From: Intrasporangiaceae bacterium URHB0013
Lineage (GTDB): Bacteria; Actinomycetota; Actinomycetes; Actinomycetales; Dermatophilaceae
DNA length: 64,000 nt
Direction of reading: 5' to 3'
NCBI GenBank assembly: GCA_000620545.1
Contig: JIBA01000012.1
Coordinates: 248,001 to 312,000, forward strand
Translations under genes and position numbers: made by a program
Notes under the pieces: model-generated
Told to the model about the DNA's origin: nothing
Database searches by the model: none
Seen by the model: the letters and a program-made list of their open reading frames with translations, nothing else
Part shown: piece by piece, positions 7,976-17,152 of the stretch
Position numbering within the stretch: position 1 is the first letter of the stretch
How the letters are laid out: every line of letters begins with the position of its first letter

Positions 7976-8134
7976 CGGTCGCTGTCGTGAGATCGTTCGA
8001 CTCGATCCACGACGAACCGGCCCGACACGGTCAGCCAACCGGTGTACTACAAGCAGATCCCCACCCACAGCGTGATCGTGGTCGTCGCCGGCTCGTTGCT
8101 CGTGTGGGCCGCCCCGATCCCGGATGGTGACGCA

Positions 8135-9310
8135 ATGACCGCTCATGGACCCCTCAGCGACGTCCTCGTCGTCGATCTGTCGCGCGCCCTCGCGGGACCG
8201 CACGCGACGATGATGCTGGCCGACCAGGGCGCGCGCGTGATCAAGGTCGAGGCCCCCGGACGCGGGGACGACACCCGCGGCTGGGGCCCGCCCTTCGTCG
8301 GTGACGAGGCACGGCGCGAGTCGACGTACTTCCTCTCGGCCAACCGCAACAAGGAGTCGATCACCCTCGACCTCAAGGACGCTGCGGACCGCGACGTGCT
8401 GCTCGCGCTCGTCGACCGGGCCGACGTGCTCGTCGAGAACTTCCGCACCGGCGTCCTCGACCGCCTCGGCCTCGGCGTCGACTCGCTCATGGAGCGCAAC
8501 CCTCGGCTCGTCGTGCTGTCGATCACCGGCTTCGGGCACGACGGTCCCGAGGGTGGCCGGGCCGGCTACGACCAGATCGCCCAGGGCGAGGCGGGGGTCA
8601 TGTCCCTGACCGGGTCCGGTCCCGATGACCCGCAGCGCGTCGGTGTCCCCATCGCCGACCTGCTCTCGGGAATGTACGGCGCCTACGGCGTCGTGGCCGC
8701 CCTCAACGAACGCCACCGCACGGGTCGGGGCGCGGTCGTGCGCACGTCCCTGCTGGCTGCGGTCGTCGGCGTCCACGCCTTCCAGGGCACCCGTTGGACG
8801 GTGGCCGGTGAGGTGGGCCGCTCGGCCGGCAACCACCACCCGTCGATCAGCCCCTACGGGCTCTTCCGCTGCCGCGACGGCTCGGTTCAGATCGCCGTCG
8901 GCAGCGAGGGGCTGTGGCAACGCCTGTGCGCCGCCTTCGGACTCGACCCTGCCACCGACGGGCTGGCGACGAACGCCGAGCGCGTGGCCGCGCGCGCCCG
9001 TGTCATCGAGGTCGTCGAGGCGGCCTTCGCGGACTGGGACGCCGAACCGCTGCTCGCCCGGCTCGCCGAGGTCGGGGTGCCGGCTGGCAAGGTGCGCACG
9101 CTGGACGAGGTGTATGCGTGGGACCAGACCGCGAGCCAGGGCCTCATCGTCGAGGTCGACCACCCGACGCTCGGCCCGCTCACCCTTCCCGGGCCTCCGC
9201 TGCGCTTCTTCGACGGCGACGGCACCGAGGTGACGCGTCGGGACCATGAGGCACCGCCGACTCTCGACGAGGACGGCGCAGCGATCCGCGCCTGGCTGAA
9301 GGAGGAGTGA
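8135..9310 (+). CDS. Family III CoA-transferase (CaiB/BaiF)
   Basis: This 391-residue family III CoA-transferase of the formyl-CoA/carnitine type moves CoA between carboxylic acids. It opens PLSDVLVVDLSRALAGPHATMMLADQGARVIKVE and shows SANRNKESITLDLK, VENFRTGVLDRLGLG and GYDQIAQGEAGVMSLTG, whose Asp is the catalytic carboxylate in this family. The ATG at 8135 gives the canonical N-terminus. A few bases downstream is the stump of a carboxyltransferase gene, hinting at a former acyl-CoA operon. Substrate unassigned. Confidence 0.92.
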   Translation: MTAHGPLSDVLVVDLSRALAGPHATMMLADQGARVIKVEAPGRGDDTRGWGPPFVGDEARRESTYFLSANRNKESITLDLKDAADRDVLLALVDRADVLVENFRTGVLDRLGLGVDSLMERNPRLVVLSITGFGHDGPEGGRAGYDQIAQGEAGVMSLTGSGPDDPQRVGVPIADLLSGMYGAYGVVAALNERHRTGRGAVVRTSLLAAVVGVHAFQGTRWTVAGEVGRSAGNHHPSISPYGLFRCRDGSVQIAVGSEGLWQRLCAAFGLDPATDGLATNAERVAARARVIEVVEAAFADWDAEPLLARLAEVGVPAGKVRTLDEVYAWDQTASQGLIVEVDHPTLGPLTLPGPPLRFFDGDGTEVTRRDHEAPPTLDEDGAAIRAWLKEE

Positions 9311-9323
9311 CGGTACGCCGGCC

Positions 9324-9581
9324 GTGGAGCGCGCACGCGTGCTCGACCTCGTGCTCGACTCCGGCTCCTTCGCGTCGTGGGGTGAGCGGATCGGCCTCAG
9401 CGGTCAGCCCGAGTCCTGTCGGCGCCAGCTCGATGCCGCTGCGGCGGAGGCTGGCACCGATGCGTCCGCGCTCGCTCACCCGGGCCGCGCGACGGTTTGG
9501 CCCCGCGACCAACGGTCGTCCGGCGCACGTCCGGCGCCGTCCGGCGCTCGTCCGACGGTCGGTCGGTCAGCGAAAGCGTGA
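9324..9581 (+). pseudogene. Remnant of an acyl-CoA carboxyltransferase gene (5' end only)
   Basis: The first 45 or so codons from GTG 9324 read VERARVLDLVLDSGSFASW, then a spacer and an Ala-rich helix ending AAAEAGTDASAL. This resembles the N-terminus of biotin-dependent carboxyltransferase beta subunits (VLDPGSFxSWD, then a helix ending in TGxDE). After that the reading becomes Arg/Ser/Pro-rich and repetitive (CGTCCGGCG motifs around 9518-9560) and stops, while intact family members exceed 450 residues. I read it as the truncated start of a gene once co-transcribed with the CoA-transferase. A chance match is possible. Confidence 0.45.
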
Positions 9582-10409
9582 GGCGAACTCGCCCGGCGTC
9601 ATCCCCGTGGCCCTGCGGAAGTCGCGCGTGAAGTGGCCCTGGTCGGCGTAGCCGAGCTCGACCGCGATCCGGGCCAGCTCTGCGTCCGAGTCGCGCAGCC
9701 GGTCGGCGGCCTCCTGGAGTCGGCGACGGCGGATGAGCCACTTGGGTCCCAGACCGACCCGCTTGTGCAGCAGACGTTGCAGCGTGCGCTCGCTGATGTC
9801 GAAGCGCGCGCAGAGGTCGCCGACCCGGAGCAGGTCAGGCGAGGTCTCGACGTCCTCGATGATCGCGTTGACGAGACTTCCCTCGTCGTCGACGGGCAGG
9901 AGCGGTCGCAACGCGTCCTCGACGACCGCGCGTGCCTCGGCCTGAGCGGCGGGCGACGCCGGGTCATGCCGCATCAGCGACCGCACGCGCCGGCTGAGGT
10001 CCGTGCCGTCGAGGGTCGGCAACGTGGGGAGGTCGACGAACCGGTCCGTCATCCGGCGCACGGGCTCGCGGGTCAGGAGGTGACCTGCGGCGGGCTGGAG
10101 CATGACGCCGACGGCCCAGCCGCGGCCGGTCAGCATGGTGTGCGACAGGCCGGACGTGACGCCGTAGAAGCGCGCATAGGTGTCGGAGACGACGACGAGG
10201 CACACGGGGTACTGCAGCACCTGCTGGACGGAGTCGCGTCCCTCGGGCACGTCCCACACCGGGATCCAGAAGCGACGCGCGAGCTCCGACAGGTCGGGGG
10301 AGACGGAGGCGCGGATGATCGACCAGGTGTCGTCGGTGGGGTCGACGAGGTGGGCCCGCTCGATGTCGTCGCGGGCCGCGGTGCGTCCTGCACCGGCAGA
10401 CGTCCTCAC
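9567..10409 (-). CDS. AraC family transcriptional regulator
   Basis: This 280-residue regulator has an N-terminal DUF6597-like sensing half (VLQYPVCLVVVSDTYARFYGVTSGL) and a C-terminal AraC DNA-binding domain with two helix-turn-helix units: VGDLCARFDISERTLQRLLHKRVGLGPKWLIRRRRL and then LARIAVELGYADQGHFTRDFRRATGMTPGEF. The GTG at 10409 is chosen, where protein-like sequence begins. It lies 91 bp downstream of the dcuR-like gene on the same strand. Target genes unknown. Confidence 0.88.
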   Translation of the reverse strand: MRTSAGAGRTAARDDIERAHLVDPTDDTWSIIRASVSPDLSELARRFWIPVWDVPEGRDSVQQVLQYPVCLVVVSDTYARFYGVTSGLSHTMLTGRGWAVGVMLQPAAGHLLTREPVRRMTDRFVDLPTLPTLDGTDLSRRVRSLMRHDPASPAAQAEARAVVEDALRPLLPVDDEGSLVNAIIEDVETSPDLLRVGDLCARFDISERTLQRLLHKRVGLGPKWLIRRRRLQEAADRLRDSDAELARIAVELGYADQGHFTRDFRRATGMTPGEFASRFR

Positions 10410-10500
10410 GCCTCGGAACGTACCAAGACCGACGGACGAGCAGGTTCGACCGGCGCCACGACCACCGCCGACGCCACCACGCGCGCGGACGCCCGAACGG

Positions 10501-11199
10501 TCAGCGCGCCCAGAGGTACTCGACCTCGGGACGGCCCGCGCCGGCATACCGCGAGCGGCGCGCGACCAGCTTTGTCTCGCAAAGGTGCTCGGCGTAGCGT
10601 CGCGCGGTGACGCGACTGACGCCCAGCTCGTCGGCGAGCTCGGTCGCCGACCGTCCGCCGTCGGCCTCTCGCAGCAGGCGTGAGACGCGGGCAAGCAGCT
10701 CCTCGCCCATTCCCTTGGGCAGACGCGCCTCGGCGGCCACCCGCGCGCCGGCGAAGACCTCGTCCACCTCGGCCTGCGTCCCGATCTCGGCTCCGCTCGT
10801 CACCTGGTCGCGGTAGGCGCGGTAGGCGAGGAGCCGGTCCCGCAGGGTCGCGAAGACGAAGGGCTTCAGGAGGTACTGCACGATCCCCAGCGACACGGCG
10901 GCGCGGACGACGTCGAGGTCGCGCGCCGACGTGACGGCGATGACGTCGGCGCGGTGACCGGCGGCGCGCATCGCGCGGACGACGTCGAGGCCGTGGCGGT
11001 CGGGCAGGTTCATGTCGAGCAAAACGACGTCGATCTCCTTGTCCTGCAGGGTCTTCAGCGCCGCCTGCGATGTGCCCACCGTCGCCACCACCTGGAAGCC
11101 GTCCACCCGGCCGACGTATGCCGTGTGGGCCTCCGCCGCGACCGGCTCGTCCTCGACGACGAGCACCCGAAGCACGCCGGACTCCGGAGCCTCAGTCAT
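10501..11199 (-). CDS. Response regulator, CitB/DcuR type
   Basis: This 232-residue regulator has a receiver domain at residues 10-125: VLVVEDE acidic pair, phospho-acceptor Asp in DVVLLDMNLPD, TS in IAVTSARD, Lys in YLLKPF. A C-terminal DNA-binding domain follows with RSATELADELGVSRVTARRYAEHL. This arrangement is that of the CitB/DcuR/DctR class, which controls uptake of citrate or C4-dicarboxylates. Its start overlaps the end of the partner kinase. The dicarboxylate carrier dctA, two genes away and divergent, is the natural target. Confidence 0.92.
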   Translation of the reverse strand: MTEAPESGVLRVLVVEDEPVAAEAHTAYVGRVDGFQVVATVGTSQAALKTLQDKEIDVVLLDMNLPDRHGLDVVRAMRAAGHRADVIAVTSARDLDVVRAAVSLGIVQYLLKPFVFATLRDRLLAYRAYRDQVTSGAEIGTQAEVDEVFAGARVAAEARLPKGMGEELLARVSRLLREADGGRSATELADELGVSRVTARRYAEHLCETKLVARRSRYAGAGRPEVEYLWAR

Positions 11200-12839
11200 C
11201 GCCAGCCCCCTCCCTCGCGCCGTCGATGGGCAGCCTCACCGTGAAGGTGGCACCCGGCGGACCTGACACCTCCATCGTGCCGCCGAGCCGGTCGACGGTC
11301 TGCGCCACCAGCGCCAGCCCGATCCCGCGCGCGGCCCGCGCTGCCCTGCTCCTTCGTCGACCACCCGCGCCGGAAGGCGTCCTCGACGGCGCCCGGCGGC
11401 AGCCCCGGCCCGTCGTCGGAGACCTGGAGGACGGCATACGCCTGCTCGACCCGCGCGTCGAAGCGCACGTGCCGCTCGACCCGCGGCGACGGGGCCTCGC
11501 CGCCGACGGCGTCGAGGGCGTTGTCGATCAGGTTGCCGACGATGGTCACGAGGTCACGGGTCGGCGCGACGTCGCGCGGCCAGTGCGCTCCCGGCTCGAT
11601 CTCGAAGGCGATGCCGCGCTCGTGGGCCTCGGCAGCCTTGCCGAGGAGCACCGCCGTGAGCGCCGGCTCGTCGACCGAGTCGACGACGCGGTCGGTGAGC
11701 AGCTGTGAGACCTGCAGCTCGTCGGTCGCGAAGTCGAGGGCGCGCTCGGTGTGCCCCAGCTCGATGAGGCTGACGATCGTGTGGAGGCGGTTGGCGGACT
11801 CGTGCGCCTGCGAGCGAAGCGCCTCCGTGAGGCCGCGCGCCGAGTCCAGCTCGCCCGTCAGGGCCTCGAGATCGGTGCGGTCACGCAGCGTCGCGACATG
11901 GCCGAGCAGCCGGCCCTGCCAGCGAGCCGGGCCGCGATTGAGCACGAGCACCCGGGCCGACGTCACGTGCAGCTCGTCCTCGTGGGCGTCCTCGTCCGTG
12001 AGCGCAGCGGCCAGGGCGGGCGTCAGCCCGAGCTCTGCGACGGGACGACCGACCGCGTCGTCGGGCAGGGCGAGGAGCCGCACGGCCTCGTCGTTCGCGA
12101 GCCGGAGGCGGCCCTCGAGGTCGGTGATGACGAGGCCCTCCGTGACGGCATGGAGCACGGCGTCGTAGTACTCGTACATCTCGCGCAGCTGCTGCTCGCC
12201 GAGGCCGTGCGTCTGCCGCCTGATGCGCCGGGACACGAGTCCCGTGCCGAGCCACGAGACCAGCGCCGCCACGAAACCCGCGAGCAGCAGCCCGGGCAGC
12301 TGGGCGCGCACCCGCTCGCCGACCGCGGCCTTGCGGATGCCGACCGAGACCAGCGCGACGACGCGCCCCCGGTCGGTCACGGGGACGACGACGCGTGACG
12401 ACGGGCCCAGCGTGCCGGTGTAGTCCTCCTCGACGAGGCCGCCCGCGAGCGCCTCCTCGGTGTGGCCGAGGAACTTCTTGCCGAGCTGCGTCGGGTCGGG
12501 GTGGGTGTAGCGGACCGCGTCGCGGCCCATGACGACGACGAAGTCGGTGCCGGACTCGACCCGGACGCGCTCGGCATACGGCTGGAGCGACGCGGACGGG
12601 TCCGGCCCCTGCACGGCGCTGATCACGCCTGGTGTCGCCGCCACCGTCTCGGCCACCGCGAGGGCGCGCGCGGTGGCCTCCTGGTCGCCGGCGCGTTGCG
12701 TCTGGCCGTACACGCCCGCGAGGCCGGCGATGACGACGAGCGCGGCGATGAGGACCTGTAGTGCGAAGGTCTGGGCCGCGACGCTCCACCGCCCCGGGGT
12801 GGACAGCACCCGGGCCGCGGTCGACGAGAGCGAGCTCAA
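11192..12839 (-). pseudogene. Sensor histidine kinase, CitA/DcuS type, with apparent frameshift
   Basis: This membrane kinase would be about 548 residues if intact. In order: TM helix (residues 25-45), periplasmic PAS-like sensor with VVMGRDAVRYTHPDPTQLGKKF, TM2 (about 178-198), cytoplasmic PAS (ITDLEGRLRLANDEAVRLL), DHp with ALRSQAHESANRLHTIVSLIELG, then an ATPase domain with N box NLIDNALDAV and G1 box SDDGPGLPPG. The frame from the start loses homology after GWSTKEQGSA. The true G2 end, RGIGLALVAQTVDRLGG, sits in another frame ending at 11192, so there is one extra base in the run at 11324-11345. The start is uncertain: TTG 12839 with GGAGG just upstream, or a GTG ten codons later. Confidence 0.8.
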
Positions 12840-12878
12840 CGGCCTCCGCCCGGCCGCGAGAACTCAATGAACACAAAC

Positions 12879-12919
12879 GTGACCCTAGTCACTGGCGCGG
12901 GCAGCCTCGTGACATTCAC
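12879..12919. promoter_or_regulatory. Candidate operators between the kinase gene and dctA
   Basis: GTGAC CCTA GTCAC (12879-12892) and GTGA CAT TCAC (12909-12919) are two small inverted repeats with related half-sites in the 122-bp divergent gap. They are plausible sites for the DcuR-like regulator. Confidence 0.4.
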
Positions 12920-12961
12920 CGGTCCGGTGCGCAGCGTCGGGCCCAGCCAACGGAGGACATC

Positions 12962-14371
12962 GTGAGTTCAACCGCCGACAGCGCCGTCGACGCCCAGCCG
13001 GGCTCGACCCCCAAGCGTGACCGCACCCATTACCTCTACGTCGCCGTCATCGTCGCGATGGTGGCCGGCATCCTCGTGGGGTGGGCCTTCCCCGAGGTGG
13101 GCAAGAGTCTCAAGCCCCTCGGGACCGGGTTCGTCAACCTCATCAAGATGATGATCAGCCCGATCATCTTCTGCACGATCGTCCTCGGGATCGGCTCCGT
13201 GCGGCGCGCCGCACAGGTCGGCAAGGTGGGCGGCCTCGCTCTCGGCTACTTCATCACGATGTCGACGGTCGCCCTCGCGATCGGCCTCGTCGTCGGCAAC
13301 ATCATCAAGCCCGGTGACAGTCTCAACCTCACCGCCGCGCTCGCCGAGACCGGTCAGGCCCAGGTGGCCGCCGAGTCGGAGGGCACGGTCGACTTCCTCC
13401 TCGGCCTCATCCCCGACACGCTCGTGTCCGCGCTGACCTCGGGCTCGGTGCTCGAGACCCTGCTCATCGCACTCCTCGTCGGGTTCGCGCTGCAGAAGAT
13501 GGGCAGGTCCGGCGAGCCGATCCTGGGGGCCGTCAAGCACCTCGAGCGCCTCGTGTTCCGGCTCATGGCGATGATCATGTGGGCCGCACCCATCGGGGCG
13601 TTCGGTGCCATGGCCGCCCTCGTCGGCGCCACCGGCATCGGCTCGCTCAAGAGCCTCGGGCTGCTCATGCTCGCCTTCTACGCGACGTGCGCGATCTTCG
13701 TCTTCGCCTTCCTCGGCAGCATCCTCAAGGTCGTCACCGGGATCAACGTCTTCTCGCTCTTCCGCTACCTCGGTCGCGAGTTCCTCCTCATCCTGTCGAC
13801 GTCGTCGTCGGAGTCGGCGCTGCCGCGCCTCATCGCCAAGATGGAGCACCTCGGCGTCTCCCGGCCGGTCGTCGGCATCACCGTCCCGACCGGCTACTCC
13901 TTCAACCTCGACGGCACCGCGATCTACCTGACGATGGCGAGCCTCTTCATCGCCGAGGCCATGGACAAGCCGTTCAGCATCGGTGAGCAGATCTCGCTCC
14001 TCGTGTTCATGATCATCGCCAGCAAGGGTGCCGCCGGCGTCAGCGGCGCCGGTCTCGCGACCCTCGCCGGTGGTCTCCAGTCACACCGTCCGGACCTCGT
14101 GCCGGGCGTCGGCTTCATCGTCGGCATCGACCGCCTCATGAGCGAGGCCCGCGCCCTGACCAACTTCGCCGGCAACGCCATCGCCACGGTGCTCATCGGC
14201 ACCTGGGTCGGCGAGATCGACCGCGACAAGGCGACGCGGGTCCTCGCGGGACGGGACCGCTTCGACGAGGCGAGCATGCTGGACCAGGACGACGAACTGC
14301 CCGACGCCCACGCCCCGCGCACCCCGGGGACTCCGGGCCACGAGCCCGAGCTCGTCGGCTCCACCCGCTGA
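12962..14371 (+). CDS. dctA: C4-dicarboxylate:cation symporter DctA
   Basis: This 469-residue secondary carrier of the dicarboxylate/amino acid:cation symporter family should import succinate, fumarate or malate across the plasma membrane. Evidence is the serine-rich re-entrant loop STSSSESALPRLIAKMEHLG, the helix GYSFNLDGTAIYLTMASLFIAEA (NLDGT motif), and SKGAAGVSGAG. About eight hydrophobic helices are visible. The GTG at 12962 has GGAGG at 12952-12956. The hydrophilic C-terminal tail of about 35 residues is unusually acidic. It is divergent from the DcuSR-like system, as for regulated dctA genes. Confidence 0.94.
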   Translation: MSSTADSAVDAQPGSTPKRDRTHYLYVAVIVAMVAGILVGWAFPEVGKSLKPLGTGFVNLIKMMISPIIFCTIVLGIGSVRRAAQVGKVGGLALGYFITMSTVALAIGLVVGNIIKPGDSLNLTAALAETGQAQVAAESEGTVDFLLGLIPDTLVSALTSGSVLETLLIALLVGFALQKMGRSGEPILGAVKHLERLVFRLMAMIMWAAPIGAFGAMAALVGATGIGSLKSLGLLMLAFYATCAIFVFAFLGSILKVVTGINVFSLFRYLGREFLLILSTSSSESALPRLIAKMEHLGVSRPVVGITVPTGYSFNLDGTAIYLTMASLFIAEAMDKPFSIGEQISLLVFMIIASKGAAGVSGAGLATLAGGLQSHRPDLVPGVGFIVGIDRLMSEARALTNFAGNAIATVLIGTWVGEIDRDKATRVLAGRDRFDEASMLDQDDELPDAHAPRTPGTPGHEPELVGSTR

Positions 14372-14385
14372 CCACTGCTGAACCG

Positions 14386-14429
14386 CCGTCGAAGGGCCAC
14401 GAACCAGTTGGTTCGTGGCCCTTCGACGG
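14386..14429. terminator. Strong hairpin terminator after dctA
   Basis: It has a 20-bp perfect stem with loop AGTT: left arm 14386-14405 (ending GGCCACGAACC), right arm 14410-14429. There is no T-tract. It lies 14 bases after the dctA stop. Confidence 0.85.
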
Positions 14430-14647
14430 TGCCGTGGTCCATCTCACGCTGAGCGTCGGGCACCGTGGAAAGCATTGGCACACCTACGAACTCGCGATGG
14501 CGTATGCCGTCCGCCGCGTCCCGCCGCCACGCTCGCTTTGCGCACGTCCGGACGTCTTCGACACAGTGGTCGCTTCATCGAGACATCTGTGACACGTGAC
14601 TGTGAGGAGACAGACGGCGCCCCTCGTCGGGGTGCCGTCCATGACGT

Positions 14648-16465
14648 ATGAGTGAGCTGACCAAGAGTCCCGACGAGGTCCTGCACCCGGCGCTCGAGCC
14701 CCCACCGGTGAACCACGAGGACGCAGCACCGTCCCGGCTCGACAAGGTCGTCTTCGGGGTCGCCGCCGGTGTGGCCATCGCGTTCGTCCTGTGGGGCGCC
14801 CTCGGCACCGAGAGCCTCAGCACGAGCGCGGCCTCAGGCCTCGACTTCGTCGTCCACAACACCGGCTGGCTCTTCTCGCTCGTCGCCTCCGGCTTCGTCG
14901 TCTTCGTCATCTGGCTGGCTGCGAGCAGGTACGGCAACATCCCGCTCGGCGGTGACGGCGAGGCTCCCGAGTTCCGCACGTCGTCGTGGGTCGCGATGAT
15001 GTTCTCCGCAGGCATGGGCATCGGCCTGATGTTCTACGGCGTCACCGAGCCGCTCAGCCACCTCGTGACGCCGCCGCCCGGCACCGGCCCCGCGGACAAC
15101 CCCGCTGCCGTCCAGACCGCGATGGCCACGACGATGTTCCACTGGTCACTGCACCCTTGGGCCATCTACGCCGTCGTCGGCCTCGCCGTGGCCTACGGGG
15201 TCTTCCGCAAGGGCAGGTCGCTGCTCATCAGCTCGGCCTTCGCGCCGCTCTTCGGCGAGAAGCGGGCGGGCGGACCGGTCGGCCGCGTCATCGACATCTT
15301 CGCGATCTTCGCGACGCTCTTCGGCTCCGCTACCTCGCTCGGTCTGGGCGCACTGCAGATCGGCTCCGGCCTCGAGATCGTCACGGGCATCGGTCCGGTC
15401 GGCAACGGCGTGCTCATCGCGATCATCGTCGTCCTGACGGTCTGCTTCATCGTCTCGGCCGTCTCGGGTGTCGCCAAGGGCATCCAGTGGCTCTCGAACA
15501 TCAACATGGTGCTCGCGCTCGCCCTGGCGTTCTTCGTCCTCGTCGTCGGCCCGACCGTCTTCATCCTCGACCTCGTCCCGACGACCATCGGCTCGTACCT
15601 CGAGGACCTCGCGATGATGTCGGCTCGCACGGATGCCGCGGGTGGCGACGGTATGAAGGACTGGCTCGCCGGGTGGACGATCTTCTACTGGGCCTGGTGG
15701 GTCAGCTGGACGCCGTTCGTCGGCATGTTCATCGCCCGCATCTCGCGTGGCCGCACGATCCGCCAGTTCGTCTCGGGCGTGCTGCTCGTGCCGTCGGTCG
15801 TCTCGCTCGTCTGGTTCGCCATCTTCGGTGGCGCCGGCATCGACCAGCAGCGGAACGGCCAGGACATCGCCGGCCAGGCCTCGCCAGAGGGCTCGCTCTT
15901 CGCGATGCTCGGCAACCTGCCCTGGCCGACCGTGAGCGCGGTCGTCGTCGTGCTGCTCGTCGCGATCTTCTTCGTGTCCGGCGCCGACGCCGCGTCGATC
16001 GTCATGGGCACGCTCTCGGAGAAGGGCACGCTCGAGCCCTCCAGGAAGACCGTGGTCTTCTGGGGCGCGGCCACCGGCGCCGTCGCCGCGACCATGCTGC
16101 TCATCGGCGGCGAGGACGCCCTGTCGGGTCTGCAGAACGTCACGATCGTGGCGGCCCTGCCCTTTCTCGTCATCATGATCGGGTTGGCCGTCGCGCTCGT
16201 GAAGGACCTAGCCCGTGACCCCCAGGTCGTCCGGCGTCAGTACGCCGTCGCCGCGGTCGAGCACGCGGTCGTCGCGGGGGTCAGTGAGCACGGTGACGAC
16301 TTCTCCCTCACGGTGCAGGAGACCGCGCCGGGCGAGGGCGTCGGCGAGATGGTCCAGACCGACCCCGCCGCGCCGCTCGAGACCAGGGACGTCGAGGTCG
16401 AGGGCGGGCTCGGCGGCTGGGTCGACGAGCAGACCGAGAAGGTCGGCGCGTCGATGCGCCTCTGA
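14648..16465 (+). CDS. BCCT family osmolyte (betaine/choline) transporter
   Basis: This 605-residue sodium-coupled carrier of the betaine/carnitine/choline family has 12 helices. Signature segments are FSAGMGIGLMFYGVTEPLSH, the aromatic-box helix FYWAWWVSWTPFVGMFIARISRGRTIR (family signature, residues about 335-365), and FFVSGADAASIVMG. The N-tail is short and the C-tail of about 80 residues is acidic and charged, as in osmosensing BetP-like carriers. It likely imports glycine betaine or a relative. The start ATG 14648 lacks a good ribosome site; a small hairpin (14614-14638) precedes it. Upstream is 276 bp with only the dctA terminator. Confidence 0.92.
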   Translation: MSELTKSPDEVLHPALEPPPVNHEDAAPSRLDKVVFGVAAGVAIAFVLWGALGTESLSTSAASGLDFVVHNTGWLFSLVASGFVVFVIWLAASRYGNIPLGGDGEAPEFRTSSWVAMMFSAGMGIGLMFYGVTEPLSHLVTPPPGTGPADNPAAVQTAMATTMFHWSLHPWAIYAVVGLAVAYGVFRKGRSLLISSAFAPLFGEKRAGGPVGRVIDIFAIFATLFGSATSLGLGALQIGSGLEIVTGIGPVGNGVLIAIIVVLTVCFIVSAVSGVAKGIQWLSNINMVLALALAFFVLVVGPTVFILDLVPTTIGSYLEDLAMMSARTDAAGGDGMKDWLAGWTIFYWAWWVSWTPFVGMFIARISRGRTIRQFVSGVLLVPSVVSLVWFAIFGGAGIDQQRNGQDIAGQASPEGSLFAMLGNLPWPTVSAVVVVLLVAIFFVSGADAASIVMGTLSEKGTLEPSRKTVVFWGAATGAVAATMLLIGGEDALSGLQNVTIVAALPFLVIMIGLAVALVKDLARDPQVVRRQYAVAAVEHAVVAGVSEHGDDFSLTVQETAPGEGVGEMVQTDPAAPLETRDVEVEGGLGGWVDEQTEKVGASMRL

Positions 16466-16501
16466 CCGCGGACGCGCCGAGCCGTCAGGTCGAGCGCCGC
16501 G

Positions 16502-17152
16502 TCAGCCGCCCGGTCGGATGATGCGGCGCTCGATCGCTGCCGCGACCGCGCCAGCCCGGGTGTCGACGCCGAGCTTGGTGTAGACGTGCGACAGGTGGGA
16601 CTTCACCGTGGCCTCCGAGACGAGCAGCTCACGGGCCATCTCGCGGTTCCCCAGCCCGCGTGACAGCAGCTCGAGCACCTCCACCTCCCGCTCCGTGACG
16701 ACCGGGCCGGGTGACGCGGTGCGCCGGACGAGCCGCGCAGCCACCGAGGGCGCGAGAACGGTCTCGCCGCGCGCGGTGGCGCGGATGCCGGCGAAGAGCT
16801 GCTCGGGCGGCGCGTCCTTGAGCAGGTAGCCGACGGCGCCCGCATCGAGCGCGCGCAGGATGTCGGCCTCGGTGTCGTAGGTCGTCAGCACGAGGACGTT
16901 CGGCGGCTGCGGCAGGGCGCGCAGCCGGGCCGTCACCTCGGCGCCGCCGGGCCCGTCGCCGAGGTTGAGGTCCATGAGGACCACGTCGGGCCGTTCCGCG
17001 GCGACGACGCGCTCGGCGCCCGCCAGGTCGCTCGCCTCTCCCACGACGTCGATGCCGTCCTGCCCGTCGACGAGGGCTCGCAGCCCCGCCCGCACGACCG
17101 GGTGGTCGTCGACGAGGACGACGCGCACGCCGGCCGGCAGGCTGTCAGCCAC
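16502..17152 (-). CDS. Response regulator, NarL/LuxR type
   Basis: This 216-residue protein has receiver residues DDH near the start, Asp in DVVLMDLNLGD, T in VLTTYDTE and K in GYLLKDA. A C-terminal LuxR domain follows: VTEREVEVLELLSRGLGNREMARELLVSEATVKSHLSHVYTKLGV. GTG 17152 overlaps the end of the kinase gene by 8 bases, so translation is likely coupled. The longer upstream reading is rejected because it is out-of-frame kinase sequence. Confidence 0.94.
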   Translation of the reverse strand: MADSLPAGVRVVLVDDHPVVRAGLRALVDGQDGIDVVGEASDLAGAERVVAAERPDVVLMDLNLGDGPGGAEVTARLRALPQPPNVLVLTTYDTEADILRALDAGAVGYLLKDAPPEQLFAGIRATARGETVLAPSVAARLVRRTASPGPVVTEREVEVLELLSRGLGNREMARELLVSEATVKSHLSHVYTKLGVDTRAGAVAAAIERRIIRPGG

